Assembly (NCBI GenBank): GCA_016869415.1
Contig: VGEI01000061.1
Span: 1-12,903, forward strand
Reading direction: 5' to 3'
Source: Alphaproteobacteria bacterium
GTDB taxonomy: Bacteria > Pseudomonadota > Alphaproteobacteria > CACIAM-22H2
DNA length: 12,903 bases
Position 1 is the stretch's first letter. Each line of letters opens with the position of its first letter. The translations under genes and the position numbers were made by a program. Below the pieces are notes generated by a model. It was not told where the DNA came from. It saw only the letters and a program-made list of their open reading frames with translations, and ran no database searches. Below are positions 5,731-12,631 of the stretch, piece after piece.

Positions 5731-7238
5731 CGAGGACGTGAGATCGCCAGGGCGAGCGAGGCCGCCTCTGCGTTCGAGGCGGCGACCAGCACGCCCACTT
5801 CCTGTAGCGTGCGCACCTGGGTTGCGCGGTTCTGCGGATCGGCATCGGTGCCGGTGACCGAGGCGACCAGGGCAGGCCGGTTGCCCGGCCCGGCCTTGAT
5901 GACGCGTGCCACGGCACCGGCCGGGTCGGCATGCGCGCCATGACCGATGACGCAGTCGAACAGCACCGCCGCCACCGCCGGGTCGCCGAGCGCCGTAGCC
6001 AACGCCTGGTCGCGCAACGCCGGATCGATCATCGGGTGCGGCCTGCCGCGCGTGTATTCGTCGGCTCCGTAGTCGACCAGGCTGTGCGCGACGGCTGATT
6101 GCTGCGGCAGGGAGCCCGGGATCGGTGCATTCGACCAGTAGGGCTCGCCGGTATCGCGCAGCACAATCTGCGCCTCGCCGCACAATGTGCCGCCGGTATA
6201 GACGCCGCGGATCCAGCGTCGCTGCCCGTCGAAACCGGCCCTTGCCTGCGCGGCGGTCGAGTGAACGTCGAGCGAGCCGGTCACCGGCTTGTCCAAGGCT
6301 GCGCTCGCCGCCGCTGCCAGAGTCGAGGCAAACCGCGCATTGGCCGGCAGCTTGAGCCCCTTGGCCCCTAGGAAACAGATAACAAAGGGCTTCTTGCTCC
6401 TGGCCACACGCGCCAGGACCGCTTCTGCGACATTCGCAGCCGGCGGCTTGGATATAAGGACGATCCGCTTCGTACCCGGATCGGCATCGAGGGCGTCGAT
6501 GGCGGCGAGCGTGGTGAGCGCGCCGATCTTCTCCGACAGGTCGCGGCCGCCCGTGCCGATACCGTGCGAAACGCCGCCCCCGCCGCGGGCGATCAGGGTC
6601 GAGACTTCCTGCAAGCCGGTGCCCGAGGCGCCGACGATGCCGATATCGCCCAGTGCAACCTCGTTGGCGAAGGCAAGGGGCACGCCGCCGATCAGCGCCG
6701 TGCCGCAATCCGGCCCCATGACCAGCAGGCCGCGCTTCTGCGCCTCCTCCTTGAGGGCACGTTCCTCTTCATAGGAAACGTTGTCGCTGAAGATCAGCAC
6801 ATGCAGACCGAGCCCCAGCGCCCGGTGAGCCTCGCCCGCCGCGAACTCGCCGGGGACCGAGACGAGCGCCAGATTAGCACCGCCGAGATCGGTCAGCGCG
6901 GCGCTGATCGTGCGCGGTCGACGCGTACTGCCGGCGACGGCGCCAGCCTGCGGCTGGTCGAGAAGCTCCTCGGCGCGATTCACGGCCGCGTCGAGCTGCG
7001 CCTGCGTTGCCGCCTGCACGGCAATGATCAGGTCGTTGGCGCCTGCGTCGCAACCGGGGGTCAGCAGCCCGGCCTCATGCAGGATGCCGCGGTTTGAGGC
7101 GCTGCCGATCATCAACGCCGCCGTGGTCACGCCGGGCAGCGCCGAGACGGTCTGCGACAGCCGCATCAGTGCCACGGAATCCAGATAGAAGCCGCGGCGC
7201 ACGCGGTTGGCGGTGAGATTCGTTGACGAGGGGGGCAT
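5727..7238 (-). CDS. allF: FdrA/AllF, acyl-CoA-synthetase-like component of oxamate carbamoyltransferase
   Basis: This 503-residue protein belongs to the FdrA family, related to the succinyl-CoA synthetase alpha subunit. Visible features are the CoA-ligase-like GIVGASGTGLQEVS (200-213), GGVSHGIGTGGRDL (221-234), the MGPDCGTALIGG stretch (174-185) and a glycine-histidine loop VIGHGAHADP (430-439) where the ligase relatives hold their phosphohistidine. In E. coli AllF, AllG and AllH together form oxamate carbamoyltransferase (oxalurate + phosphate to oxamate + carbamoyl phosphate). The ATG at 7238 overlaps the AllG stop codon in a TGATG junction, indicating coupled translation, with a G-rich site a few bases upstream. 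A much longer open frame to 8549 exists but runs through allG. Catalysis by the histidine loop is inference. Confidence 0.9.
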   Translation of the reverse strand: MPPSSTNLTANRVRRGFYLDSVALMRLSQTVSALPGVTTAALMIGSASNRGILHEAGLLTPGCDAGANDLIIAVQAATQAQLDAAVNRAEELLDQPQAGAVAGSTRRPRTISAALTDLGGANLALVSVPGEFAAGEAHRALGLGLHVLIFSDNVSYEEERALKEEAQKRGLLVMGPDCGTALIGGVPLAFANEVALGDIGIVGASGTGLQEVSTLIARGGGGVSHGIGTGGRDLSEKIGALTTLAAIDALDADPGTKRIVLISKPPAANVAEAVLARVARSKKPFVICFLGAKGLKLPANARFASTLAAAASAALDKPVTGSLDVHSTAAQARAGFDGQRRWIRGVYTGGTLCGEAQIVLRDTGEPYWSNAPIPGSLPQQSAVAHSLVDYGADEYTRGRPHPMIDPALRDQALATALGDPAVAAVLFDCVIGHGAHADPAGAVARVIKAGPGNRPALVASVTGTDADPQNRATQVRTLQEVGVLVAASNAEAASLALAISRPR

Positions 7239-8656
7239 CACCCGACCCCCAGCTTTCCGGCGACCGCCGTCAGCGCTTGCTCGAAGCAGGCGAGCGGCGC
7301 CTTCACCGTGCCCGCGCCCACCTGGCCGATACCCGGCAGGCGATGGGCGATGCCGGTGTTGATGGTCGGGGCGATGCCGGTCTCCACCACCTTGCGCACA
7401 TCGATGCCGGTCGGCACACCGGCGAAATCGAGCGCCGGCATGGTCCAATCCGGGTTGCGGCCGAAGGCGATATCGTACATGGCGCGGGTGTAGTTCAACG
7501 CCTCGGCAGCCGAGCCCGCACCCACGAACCCAGCCACCGCCGGCGAGGCGGCCATGGCGAAGCCGCCAAGCCCGATGGTCTCGACGATGGCGGAATCGCC
7601 GATGTCGGGGTTGGCGTCCTTTTCTGTGTAGCCCGGGAAATAGAGCCCTCGGGGCTGCTCGACCGGAGCGGTGAACCACCGGTCGCCGGTGGCGGCGACG
7701 CGGATGCCGAAATCGGTGCCGTTGCGGCACATGGCGGTGACCAGCGTCGAGCCGGCGACGCCGCGCGCCGGATCGGTGATCGCCTTGCCCATGGCCATCG
7801 CCACGTTGAGGAAAAACTGGTCGTTGGCGCCGATGAACTCGCAGGCGCTGGCGAGCGTTGCGGAATCGCTCACCGCACGCGCCAGCCAGGGCGCCATCTG
7901 CCGGATGAACAGGCTGGAGCAGGCGACGTTGCGCTGGTGCATCTCGTCGCCCATCGACAGGCCGCGAGCGATCAGCGGCTTGAGCGGCAGGCCGCCCTGC
8001 AGGCGCAGCGCGCCGGCCAGAGCTGGCGCCAGCGTCGTCGCCAGCCAGCGCAGCCGGTTCAGCACCTCGGCGTCGTTGCCGCCGAAGCGCATAACTTTGC
8101 CCAGGCCCTCGTTGATGGTGCAATAAGCCCGCGTGCCGAAGGTGCGGTTCTCCACGATCATCACCGGCATCGAGCGGGTGATCATCCCGGTCATCGGCCC
8201 GACCGCGTCGTGGTGGTGGCAGGGTTCGAAGGCAATGCCGCCCGAAGCCGCCAGGGTTTCCGCCGCGGCGAGGTCGGGCGCCCAACCTTCGAGCACGATC
8301 GCACCCTGGATGGCGCCGCGCAGCGGCCCACACATGCGCTCCCAGCCGATCGGCGGACCGGCATGCAGGATCATGCGGTCCTTGAGACGCGTGAGCACCT
8401 CGCCCGCCGGCCGCACATCGACCAGCACCGGTTCCGCCTTGAAGAAGCGGCCGAGCGCCTCGCGGTTGGCGGCGTCCACAGAGTCGAGCGCGCCGAGCTT
8501 CGACACCAGGGCTGCAAGCCGTGCGTCGCCGCGGGCCGGCGGCGCCCAATCGACTTCAGCCACCGCGACGCCACGCGCCTTAAGATCGGCAGCGAAGCCG
8601 GCGAGACCGACATTCACCACCTTGAGCGGCAGGCGGAGCAACGAATCGATGGCCAT
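7238..8656 (-). CDS. allG: DUF1116 protein, AllG/YlbE-like component of oxamate carbamoyltransferase
   Basis: This 472-residue DUF1116 protein is related to E. coli YlbE (AllG). Conserved-looking stretches include PCHHHDAVGPMTGM (145-158), INEGLGKVMRFGGND (181-195), LSMGDEMHQRN (233-243), IGANDQFFLN (275-284) and MCRNGTDFGIRV (309-320). The many His, Asp and Asn residues suggest a ligand- or metal-binding active site, not assigned here. The ATG at 8656 is preferred over a TTG twelve bases upstream because AAGGA lies four bases before the ATG. Its stop overlaps the FdrA start by one base. The ComB-like gene ends 65 bp upstream on the same strand. AllG and AllF together with the convergent AllH complete the three-part enzyme. 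Confidence 0.9.
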   Translation of the reverse strand: MAIDSLLRLPLKVVNVGLAGFAADLKARGVAVAEVDWAPPARGDARLAALVSKLGALDSVDAANREALGRFFKAEPVLVDVRPAGEVLTRLKDRMILHAGPPIGWERMCGPLRGAIQGAIVLEGWAPDLAAAETLAASGGIAFEPCHHHDAVGPMTGMITRSMPVMIVENRTFGTRAYCTINEGLGKVMRFGGNDAEVLNRLRWLATTLAPALAGALRLQGGLPLKPLIARGLSMGDEMHQRNVACSSLFIRQMAPWLARAVSDSATLASACEFIGANDQFFLNVAMAMGKAITDPARGVAGSTLVTAMCRNGTDFGIRVAATGDRWFTAPVEQPRGLYFPGYTEKDANPDIGDSAIVETIGLGGFAMAASPAVAGFVGAGSAAEALNYTRAMYDIAFGRNPDWTMPALDFAGVPTGIDVRKVVETGIAPTINTGIAHRLPGIGQVGAGTVKAPLACFEQALTAVAGKLGVG

Positions 8657-8721
8657 AAGATCCTTCAAGTGCGCGAGGCCGGCGGAACATAGGGGAGGTT
8701 CGCCCGGCCGCCAAGTAGCCC

Positions 8722-9408
8722 CTACGACCCCTTATCCAAGGTGGCGACCGGCCGGCCGTCCACGAGCCTGACCCGCACGGGAAAAGGCACCGAATCGATC
8801 CTAGCGGCGATCTCACGATCACGAGGATCGGCGCCGCCGTTGGCGAGCAGAGCTGGACTCACGGGCGGCGTCATCGTCGCAAGCAAGGTACGTATCGCTC
8901 CGGTATCGGGTCGCCGCCCCTCCAGCCGGCTACGAAGATAGAGAGCGCAGAGCTCGTCCTCGTCGGCACGTGCCCTGCCCTCCCGCCCCATCGCCACCAG
9001 GGTAACGACCGCTGGAGTGTTCCGGAGAATCACCTGCACAGTCGCCTCCGCCGTCACGAAGGCGCCGGCGTAGATGCACTCAGCACAGCGGGCCGCCAGG
9101 ATTCCTGTTGTCCCGTTGGTCGTCGTCTGGATCAGCGTCTTGCCCACGACCTCGGCCCGCTCCAGCTCGGCCGGCGAATTGCCGAAATCGAACTCGGGCG
9201 GCTTGGCGCCCTTTCTTTCGCCAATACAGAAATCCCCCTGACCGGCGGCACGCATCCGCAGCGCTTCCTCGAGGCTGTCGACCATGATGATCTGCCGAGC
9301 CCCGCGCGAAAGAGCAACGGCGGCCGTGGTGAAGGCGCGGAAGACGTCGATGACGACAACGATTCCCGTGACGGCCTCTACCGTCAGGCTGGTCAGCCGA
9401 ATTTCCAC
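8722..9408 (-). CDS. ComB-family phosphatase (2-phosphosulfolactate phosphatase-like)
   Basis: The 228-residue product shows the ComB fold signatures: VVIDVFRAFTTAAVALSRGA (18-37, with the conserved Asp), GERKGAKPPEFDFGNSPAEL (63-82), QTTTNGT (94-100) and GREGRARADEDELCA (141-155). ComB is a magnesium-dependent acid phosphatase that makes sulfolactate in coenzyme M synthesis; bacterial relatives act on uncertain substrates. The GTG at 9408 is chosen because GGAGAG lies four bases upstream (9413-9418) and the protein then matches ComB length. An upstream ATG at 9510 has no ribosome binding site and would add 34 atypical residues. No other coenzyme M or sulfolactate gene is visible. Position between rdhA and allG, all on one strand, hints at a role with one of them, but this is unproven. 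Confidence 0.85.
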   Translation of the reverse strand: MEIRLTSLTVEAVTGIVVVIDVFRAFTTAAVALSRGARQIIMVDSLEEALRMRAAGQGDFCIGERKGAKPPEFDFGNSPAELERAEVVGKTLIQTTTNGTTGILAARCAECIYAGAFVTAEATVQVILRNTPAVVTLVAMGREGRARADEDELCALYLRSRLEGRRPDTGAIRTLLATMTPPVSPALLANGGADPRDREIAARIDSVPFPVRVRLVDGRPVATLDKGS

Positions 9409-9529
9409 GGCTCTCTCCGCTCGATCGCCCCTGCCTACGAAGGTCAGCGGCAAAGTATCTAGAGCGACCAGCGGAACATAGGCCGCGGCTATCCACTCGC
9501 CAAGCCCCATATCGGCGAACGGGCTGCGG

Positions 9530-11713
9530 CTACTTGTAGGGACTGGCGACCGTCACGGCCGGCGCCGCCGCACCGGCAGGCGGCGTCGGACGATAGTGAG
9601 AAGGCATCGGCCCACCCGTCTCCTTCCGGGCGAGTGCCGCGGCCGGCGTCTCGAGGAGCGCCGCCGCCGCCAGCGCCGCCTGGCGGTCAACCGGCATGGG
9701 CGCAGTCACGTCAGGAGGCGGCATCATGCTGGCGTGGTAGTAAGCCATCTTCTGCGTCGCCGGGTCGACGGTGCGCGCCGGATCGATGTCCCGCCGATTG
9801 GTGCCCCGCGGCTCGACGGCCAGACCGTCGACCAGCTCATGATCGAACCACCATTTCTTCGCCGGGTTACGACGGCCGTTGCCGAGCCAGTCGTCGATCC
9901 GCGTTGCCATCGGCACGAGCAGCGGCTTAAGCCACATGGCGTTGACGCCCAGCCAGCTCGCAACACGGGTCAGCACCGCGCCATCGGCGTCGACCACCTT
10001 GTTGATCGGGCAGGTCTTCATGCATCGGCCGCAGGCTGCACCCTTCGGATTGGTGACGCGGTAGCGGGTGCAACGCTCGACATCCGGCTTCCACATCTCA
10101 TAGCCGTTGAACATCACCTTGCCGCCGAAGGGGATGGCGTCGCACGGACATTCGCGGGCGCATTTCAGGCAAGTGCCGCAGAAGGTCTGCAGCCCGAAAT
10201 CGATGGGCTTGTCGACTTCCAGCGGCAGGTCGGTGGTCAGAACCACGGACTTGAAGCGCGGCCCGACGAAGGGATTGAGCACCAGCTCGCCGATGCGGCT
10301 GAGCTCGCCCAACCCGGCCCACAGAATGAGCGGGATGTGCAGCACATCGCTGTCGGCATTGGTCTGCGGGCGGGCCGGCACGCCGCGGCTGCGCAGAAAT
10401 TCGGCCATCACGCCGGCAATCTTCGCCCCCCGAAGATAGCCGCGCATGGATTGGGGGCCCGAGATCCAGTCGTCGCCGCTGGCGCCCTCCATCGTGTCGT
10501 AGCCCTGGTCGATCAGCATCACCACGGCGTAGCGGTGATACGGTTTGATCTCCGACCCGTCCTCGCGGTGCGAGAACCAGGCATAGCGCGGAATCTTGCA
10601 GATGCCGGTGAGGTCGGACCCCAGCGCATAGGACAGCGACTTTATCGCCCGGGCGTTCGCCGCCGGGTCGCCTGGATTCGTGCCCGTGGCCGGCGACAGC
10701 GGCCCATCCTGGTGCTTGACCAGCGAGCGAATGAGCTGCAGGAGCGCAAAGGCGAACGGTGTCTTGAAGGCGAAACGCTGTCGTTCCTTTTTCGACTTCT
10801 CTCCCAGGTCGCCATGTAGCGCGCGCTGGAAGAAGGCCGCGCGCTTGGGCACGCGGGGAACCTCGTCGTCAAGGATCAGCGTGGTCGGCCGGTCGACCCG
10901 CTTCACCTGCTCCATGGGATAGGCGCTGAGATGCGTGGCCCGGCGGGCCTTCCGGCGGCGCTCGCGGCCCGACTGCGCCCCGTTGATACCCCACCAATAG
11001 GCGAGACCGCGGGCCCGCAGCGCGCTGGCGTGCAGCGGCCGGTCGATAGCCAGAGCGTAGTTCGTGGTTACGGCCGCCCAGGTCAAGGTCTGGCCGAGAT
11101 AGGGATGCTCGACTGCCCCCTCGCGCCGCACGGCGAGGCCAGCGAGAACTGCCAGCCTTTCGACATCCACCCGCATGTCGCCGGTCACATGGGCGCGGGC
11201 CTCGAATCCCATGAGCCGGATATACTGCGCCAGGCAACAGGCGATCTCCGTCGCGTGCAGCGCTGCCGCCGTGCCAGCGGCCGGCTGAACCCAGCCCTGC
11301 GCTGGATTGCCCGGCTCTGGGACGCGCGGCTGTTCGGCCGCCAGCACCACGGCAAAGCCGTGATCTTCCCGCTCAGCCCCCGCCAGCCAGGCATGATCCG
11401 GCATTGCGCAGATTCCGACCGCGGCCGCATCCATGAAATATCCAGCACCCTTCATGTCGACGGCGCGGCGCCCGAGGTCGTCGGGCACCGGCGCCCGTGC
11501 CCCCGCCGGCTGGCCGGCGGCGAAGGCCGCGAACAGGCCGCGGTACTTGTCCGCCGCCCGCGACAACGGGTCGTCCGCGCTATCCGTGCCGGCTGCCGGC
11601 TGCGGTGCCCGCGCCGCTTCAGCATCCGCAACACGCTCGTCACAACGCAGCGTTTCCAGGGGAAACGGGCCGAGATGGAACAGGCGGTCCTTGGACCGGG
11701 GATAAAGGAACAT
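9530..11713 (-). CDS. rdhA: Non-respiratory cobalamin-dependent reductive dehalogenase (NpRdhA/BhbA type)
   Basis: The 727-residue product belongs to the cytosolic reductive dehalogenases that remove halogen from ortho-halogenated phenols and hydroxybenzoates. It has no twin-arginine or other signal peptide. The C-terminal half holds the cobalamin-binding nitroreductase-like domain (about 355-500) and two [4Fe-4S] motifs: CGTCLKCARECP (512-523) and Cys548 with CGRCMKTCP (561-569). With the ATG at 11713 the proposed catalytic Tyr426 and Lys488 and substrate-binding Arg552 occur at the numbering I recall for Nitratireductor pacificus NpRdhA. A degenerate copy of the cobalamin domain forms the N-terminal half. 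There is no C-terminal reductase domain as in BhbA, so an external electron donor is needed. The tail from about 640 is Ala/Pro-rich. Its ATG lacks a ribosome binding site and lies five bases after a small ORF, suggesting coupling. Confidence 0.93.
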   Translation of the reverse strand: MFLYPRSKDRLFHLGPFPLETLRCDERVADAEAARAPQPAAGTDSADDPLSRAADKYRGLFAAFAAGQPAGARAPVPDDLGRRAVDMKGAGYFMDAAAVGICAMPDHAWLAGAEREDHGFAVVLAAEQPRVPEPGNPAQGWVQPAAGTAAALHATEIACCLAQYIRLMGFEARAHVTGDMRVDVERLAVLAGLAVRREGAVEHPYLGQTLTWAAVTTNYALAIDRPLHASALRARGLAYWWGINGAQSGRERRRKARRATHLSAYPMEQVKRVDRPTTLILDDEVPRVPKRAAFFQRALHGDLGEKSKKERQRFAFKTPFAFALLQLIRSLVKHQDGPLSPATGTNPGDPAANARAIKSLSYALGSDLTGICKIPRYAWFSHREDGSEIKPYHRYAVVMLIDQGYDTMEGASGDDWISGPQSMRGYLRGAKIAGVMAEFLRSRGVPARPQTNADSDVLHIPLILWAGLGELSRIGELVLNPFVGPRFKSVVLTTDLPLEVDKPIDFGLQTFCGTCLKCARECPCDAIPFGGKVMFNGYEMWKPDVERCTRYRVTNPKGAACGRCMKTCPINKVVDADGAVLTRVASWLGVNAMWLKPLLVPMATRIDDWLGNGRRNPAKKWWFDHELVDGLAVEPRGTNRRDIDPARTVDPATQKMAYYHASMMPPPDVTAPMPVDRQAALAAAALLETPAAALARKETGGPMPSHYRPTPPAGAAAPAVTVASPYK

Positions 11714-11718
11714 CGAGA

Positions 11719-11847
11719 TCAGCCGGCGGCGGCTTCGCCCGCCACGCTCGGAGAGTGCTTGCCGGGCGACCAGCCGCGCTCGGCGAGCAGCCGCCATCCC
11801 GTGGCCAGCGGCGCAGCTTCAACGGGCAACGGTTCGATGCGCGGCAT
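11719..11847 (-). CDS. Hypothetical 42-residue small ORF upstream of rdhA
   Basis: This frame encodes 42 residues beginning MPRIEPLPVEAAPLATG and ending GEAAAG; I do not recognise it. It has an excellent ribosome binding site (GGAGG at 11853-11857, five bases before the ATG), starts 20 bp after the P460 stop codon and ends five bases before the rdhA ATG, which has no ribosome binding site. It could be a real small protein or a leader ORF that delivers ribosomes to rdhA. The product has no transmembrane segment, so it is not the membrane anchor RdhB of respiratory dehalogenases. An overlapping upstream extension of the rdhA frame to 11797 is Arg-rich and unconvincing. Confidence 0.55.
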   Translation of the reverse strand: MPRIEPLPVEAAPLATGWRLLAERGWSPGKHSPSVAGEAAAG

Positions 11848-11852
11848 GGCGG

Positions 11853-11857
11853 CCTCC
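11853..11857 (-). promoter_or_regulatory. Ribosome binding site of the small ORF, likely serving rdhA by coupling
   Basis: The minus strand reads GGAGGCCGCCATG across 11857-11845, a near-ideal Shine-Dalgarno sequence five bases from the start. No comparable sequence precedes the rdhA ATG at 11713, so this is the strongest initiation signal between the P460 and rdhA genes. Confidence 0.6.
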
Positions 11858-11867
11858 GAATGAAGCG

Positions 11868-12536
11868 TCAGGGCTTGCGGCGGAACTCCGGCGGCACGAA
11901 CATCATGAAATCCTGACGCCACGCCGCCTTGTGGCATTCGACGCAGAAATCCACTCCGGCCGAGTTCCGCCCGGCAGTCTCGGCGGCGATCCTGCCGTCC
12001 GGCATGATCATGGTGAAGCGCCAGTCGGTGGTCGTCGGATTGAAGCCGCGCTGCATCTTCTGCATGGTCAGAAGCGGACCGCGGCTTACGACGCCGGCGC
12101 CGCTGACCGAGAAGTGGTGCTTGGCGACGATCGAACCTTCGGGCAGCACGCCCGCGTCCTCGAAGCGGCCGAACGCCTCCGCCTTCTCGTTGGCGAAAAT
12201 CTCCAGATAGCTGCCATGCTCGGACCCGAACGGCCTCAGGCTGTAGCGGGGCCTCGACGAGTAGACCCGTGCCGCCGGCGCTTCCGAGGCATGCATCGAC
12301 GACGCCAGTACCGGCCGCACGCAATCCGCCAGCCCGACCAACTCGGCCTCGGACAGGACCGGCGCAGGAGGGTTGCCAGGCGCGTTGGGACGCACCGGCG
12401 GAGACGGCGTAGCGGCGAGTCTCGGCACGACACAGCCTGTCGACAGCGGGTCGCCCGCACTCTCGACCGCCGAGTCCGCGCATCCCTGCACCAGCACGAC
12501 AACACCCAGAACCGCCAAACATCGCGCGCCGATCAT
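11868..12536 (-). CDS. Cytochrome P460-family c-type heme lipoprotein
   Basis: This 222-residue protein starts with a lipoprotein-type signal (hydrophobic residues 6-17, lipobox VQGC with Cys19), followed by a Pro-rich linker (about 43-60). The cytochrome P460 domain spans about 85-220, with RYSLRPFGSEHGSYLEIFANE, GSIVAKHHFSVS, GFNPTTTDWRFTMIMPDG and the heme-binding CVECH at 198-202. P460 proteins attach a c-type heme and in ammonia oxidisers oxidise hydroxylamine or bind NO; many relatives have unknown substrates. Lys139 in GSIVAK is a candidate for the heme-crosslinking lysine, which needs an alignment to confirm. It leads the unit with the 42-codon ORF and rdhA, although RdhA is cytosolic and this protein is exported. 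Only a weak G-rich ribosome binding site precedes the ATG. Confidence 0.88.
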   Translation of the reverse strand: MIGARCLAVLGVVVLVQGCADSAVESAGDPLSTGCVVPRLAATPSPPVRPNAPGNPPAPVLSEAELVGLADCVRPVLASSMHASEAPAARVYSSRPRYSLRPFGSEHGSYLEIFANEKAEAFGRFEDAGVLPEGSIVAKHHFSVSGAGVVSRGPLLTMQKMQRGFNPTTTDWRFTMIMPDGRIAAETAGRNSAGVDFCVECHKAAWRQDFMMFVPPEFRRKP

Positions 12537-12576
12537 GAGCTACCCACCATCTGATTGCGTTCTTTCCGCCCTGTTT

Positions 12577-12600
12577 ATTATGGATCATTCAGTCTATAAT
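12577..12600. promoter_or_regulatory. Divergent promoter region with inverted repeat and overlapping -10 elements
   Basis: ATTATGGA (12577-12584) and TCTATAAT (12593-12600) form an inverted repeat matching at seven of eight positions around an 8-bp centre. The right arm contains a perfect TATAAT (12595-12600) for the rightward gene. The left arm, read on the minus strand, gives CATAAT (12582-12577), a good -10 for the P460-rdhA unit with a leader of about 35 nt. Neither side has a good -35, which is common at activator-dependent promoters. One regulator could control both directions; that is inference. Confidence 0.45.
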
Positions 12601-12631
12601 TTTACCCGCTCCGATCCAAGATCGATCTCAA

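Noticed and set aside
7239..8549. The upstream extension of the FdrA reading frame to 8549
   Set aside because: It runs through the DUF1116 gene in another frame and its translation is low-complexity Arg/Gly-rich; FdrA similarity begins at the ATG at 7238, which overlaps the allG stop.
8677..8712. A terminator between the ComB-like and allG genes, suggested by complementary GGCCGG and CCGGCC segments
   Set aside because: The stem is short with internal mismatches, the loop is large and no T-tract follows on the minus strand.
9409..9510. An earlier ATG start at 9510 for the ComB-like protein
   Set aside because: It lacks a ribosome binding site and adds 34 atypical residues; the GTG at 9408 has GGAGAG at a suitable distance and gives the usual family length.
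11714..11797. An earlier rdhA start at 11797
   Set aside because: The added residues are Arg-rich and unlike the family, and the catalytic numbering agrees with a start at 11713.
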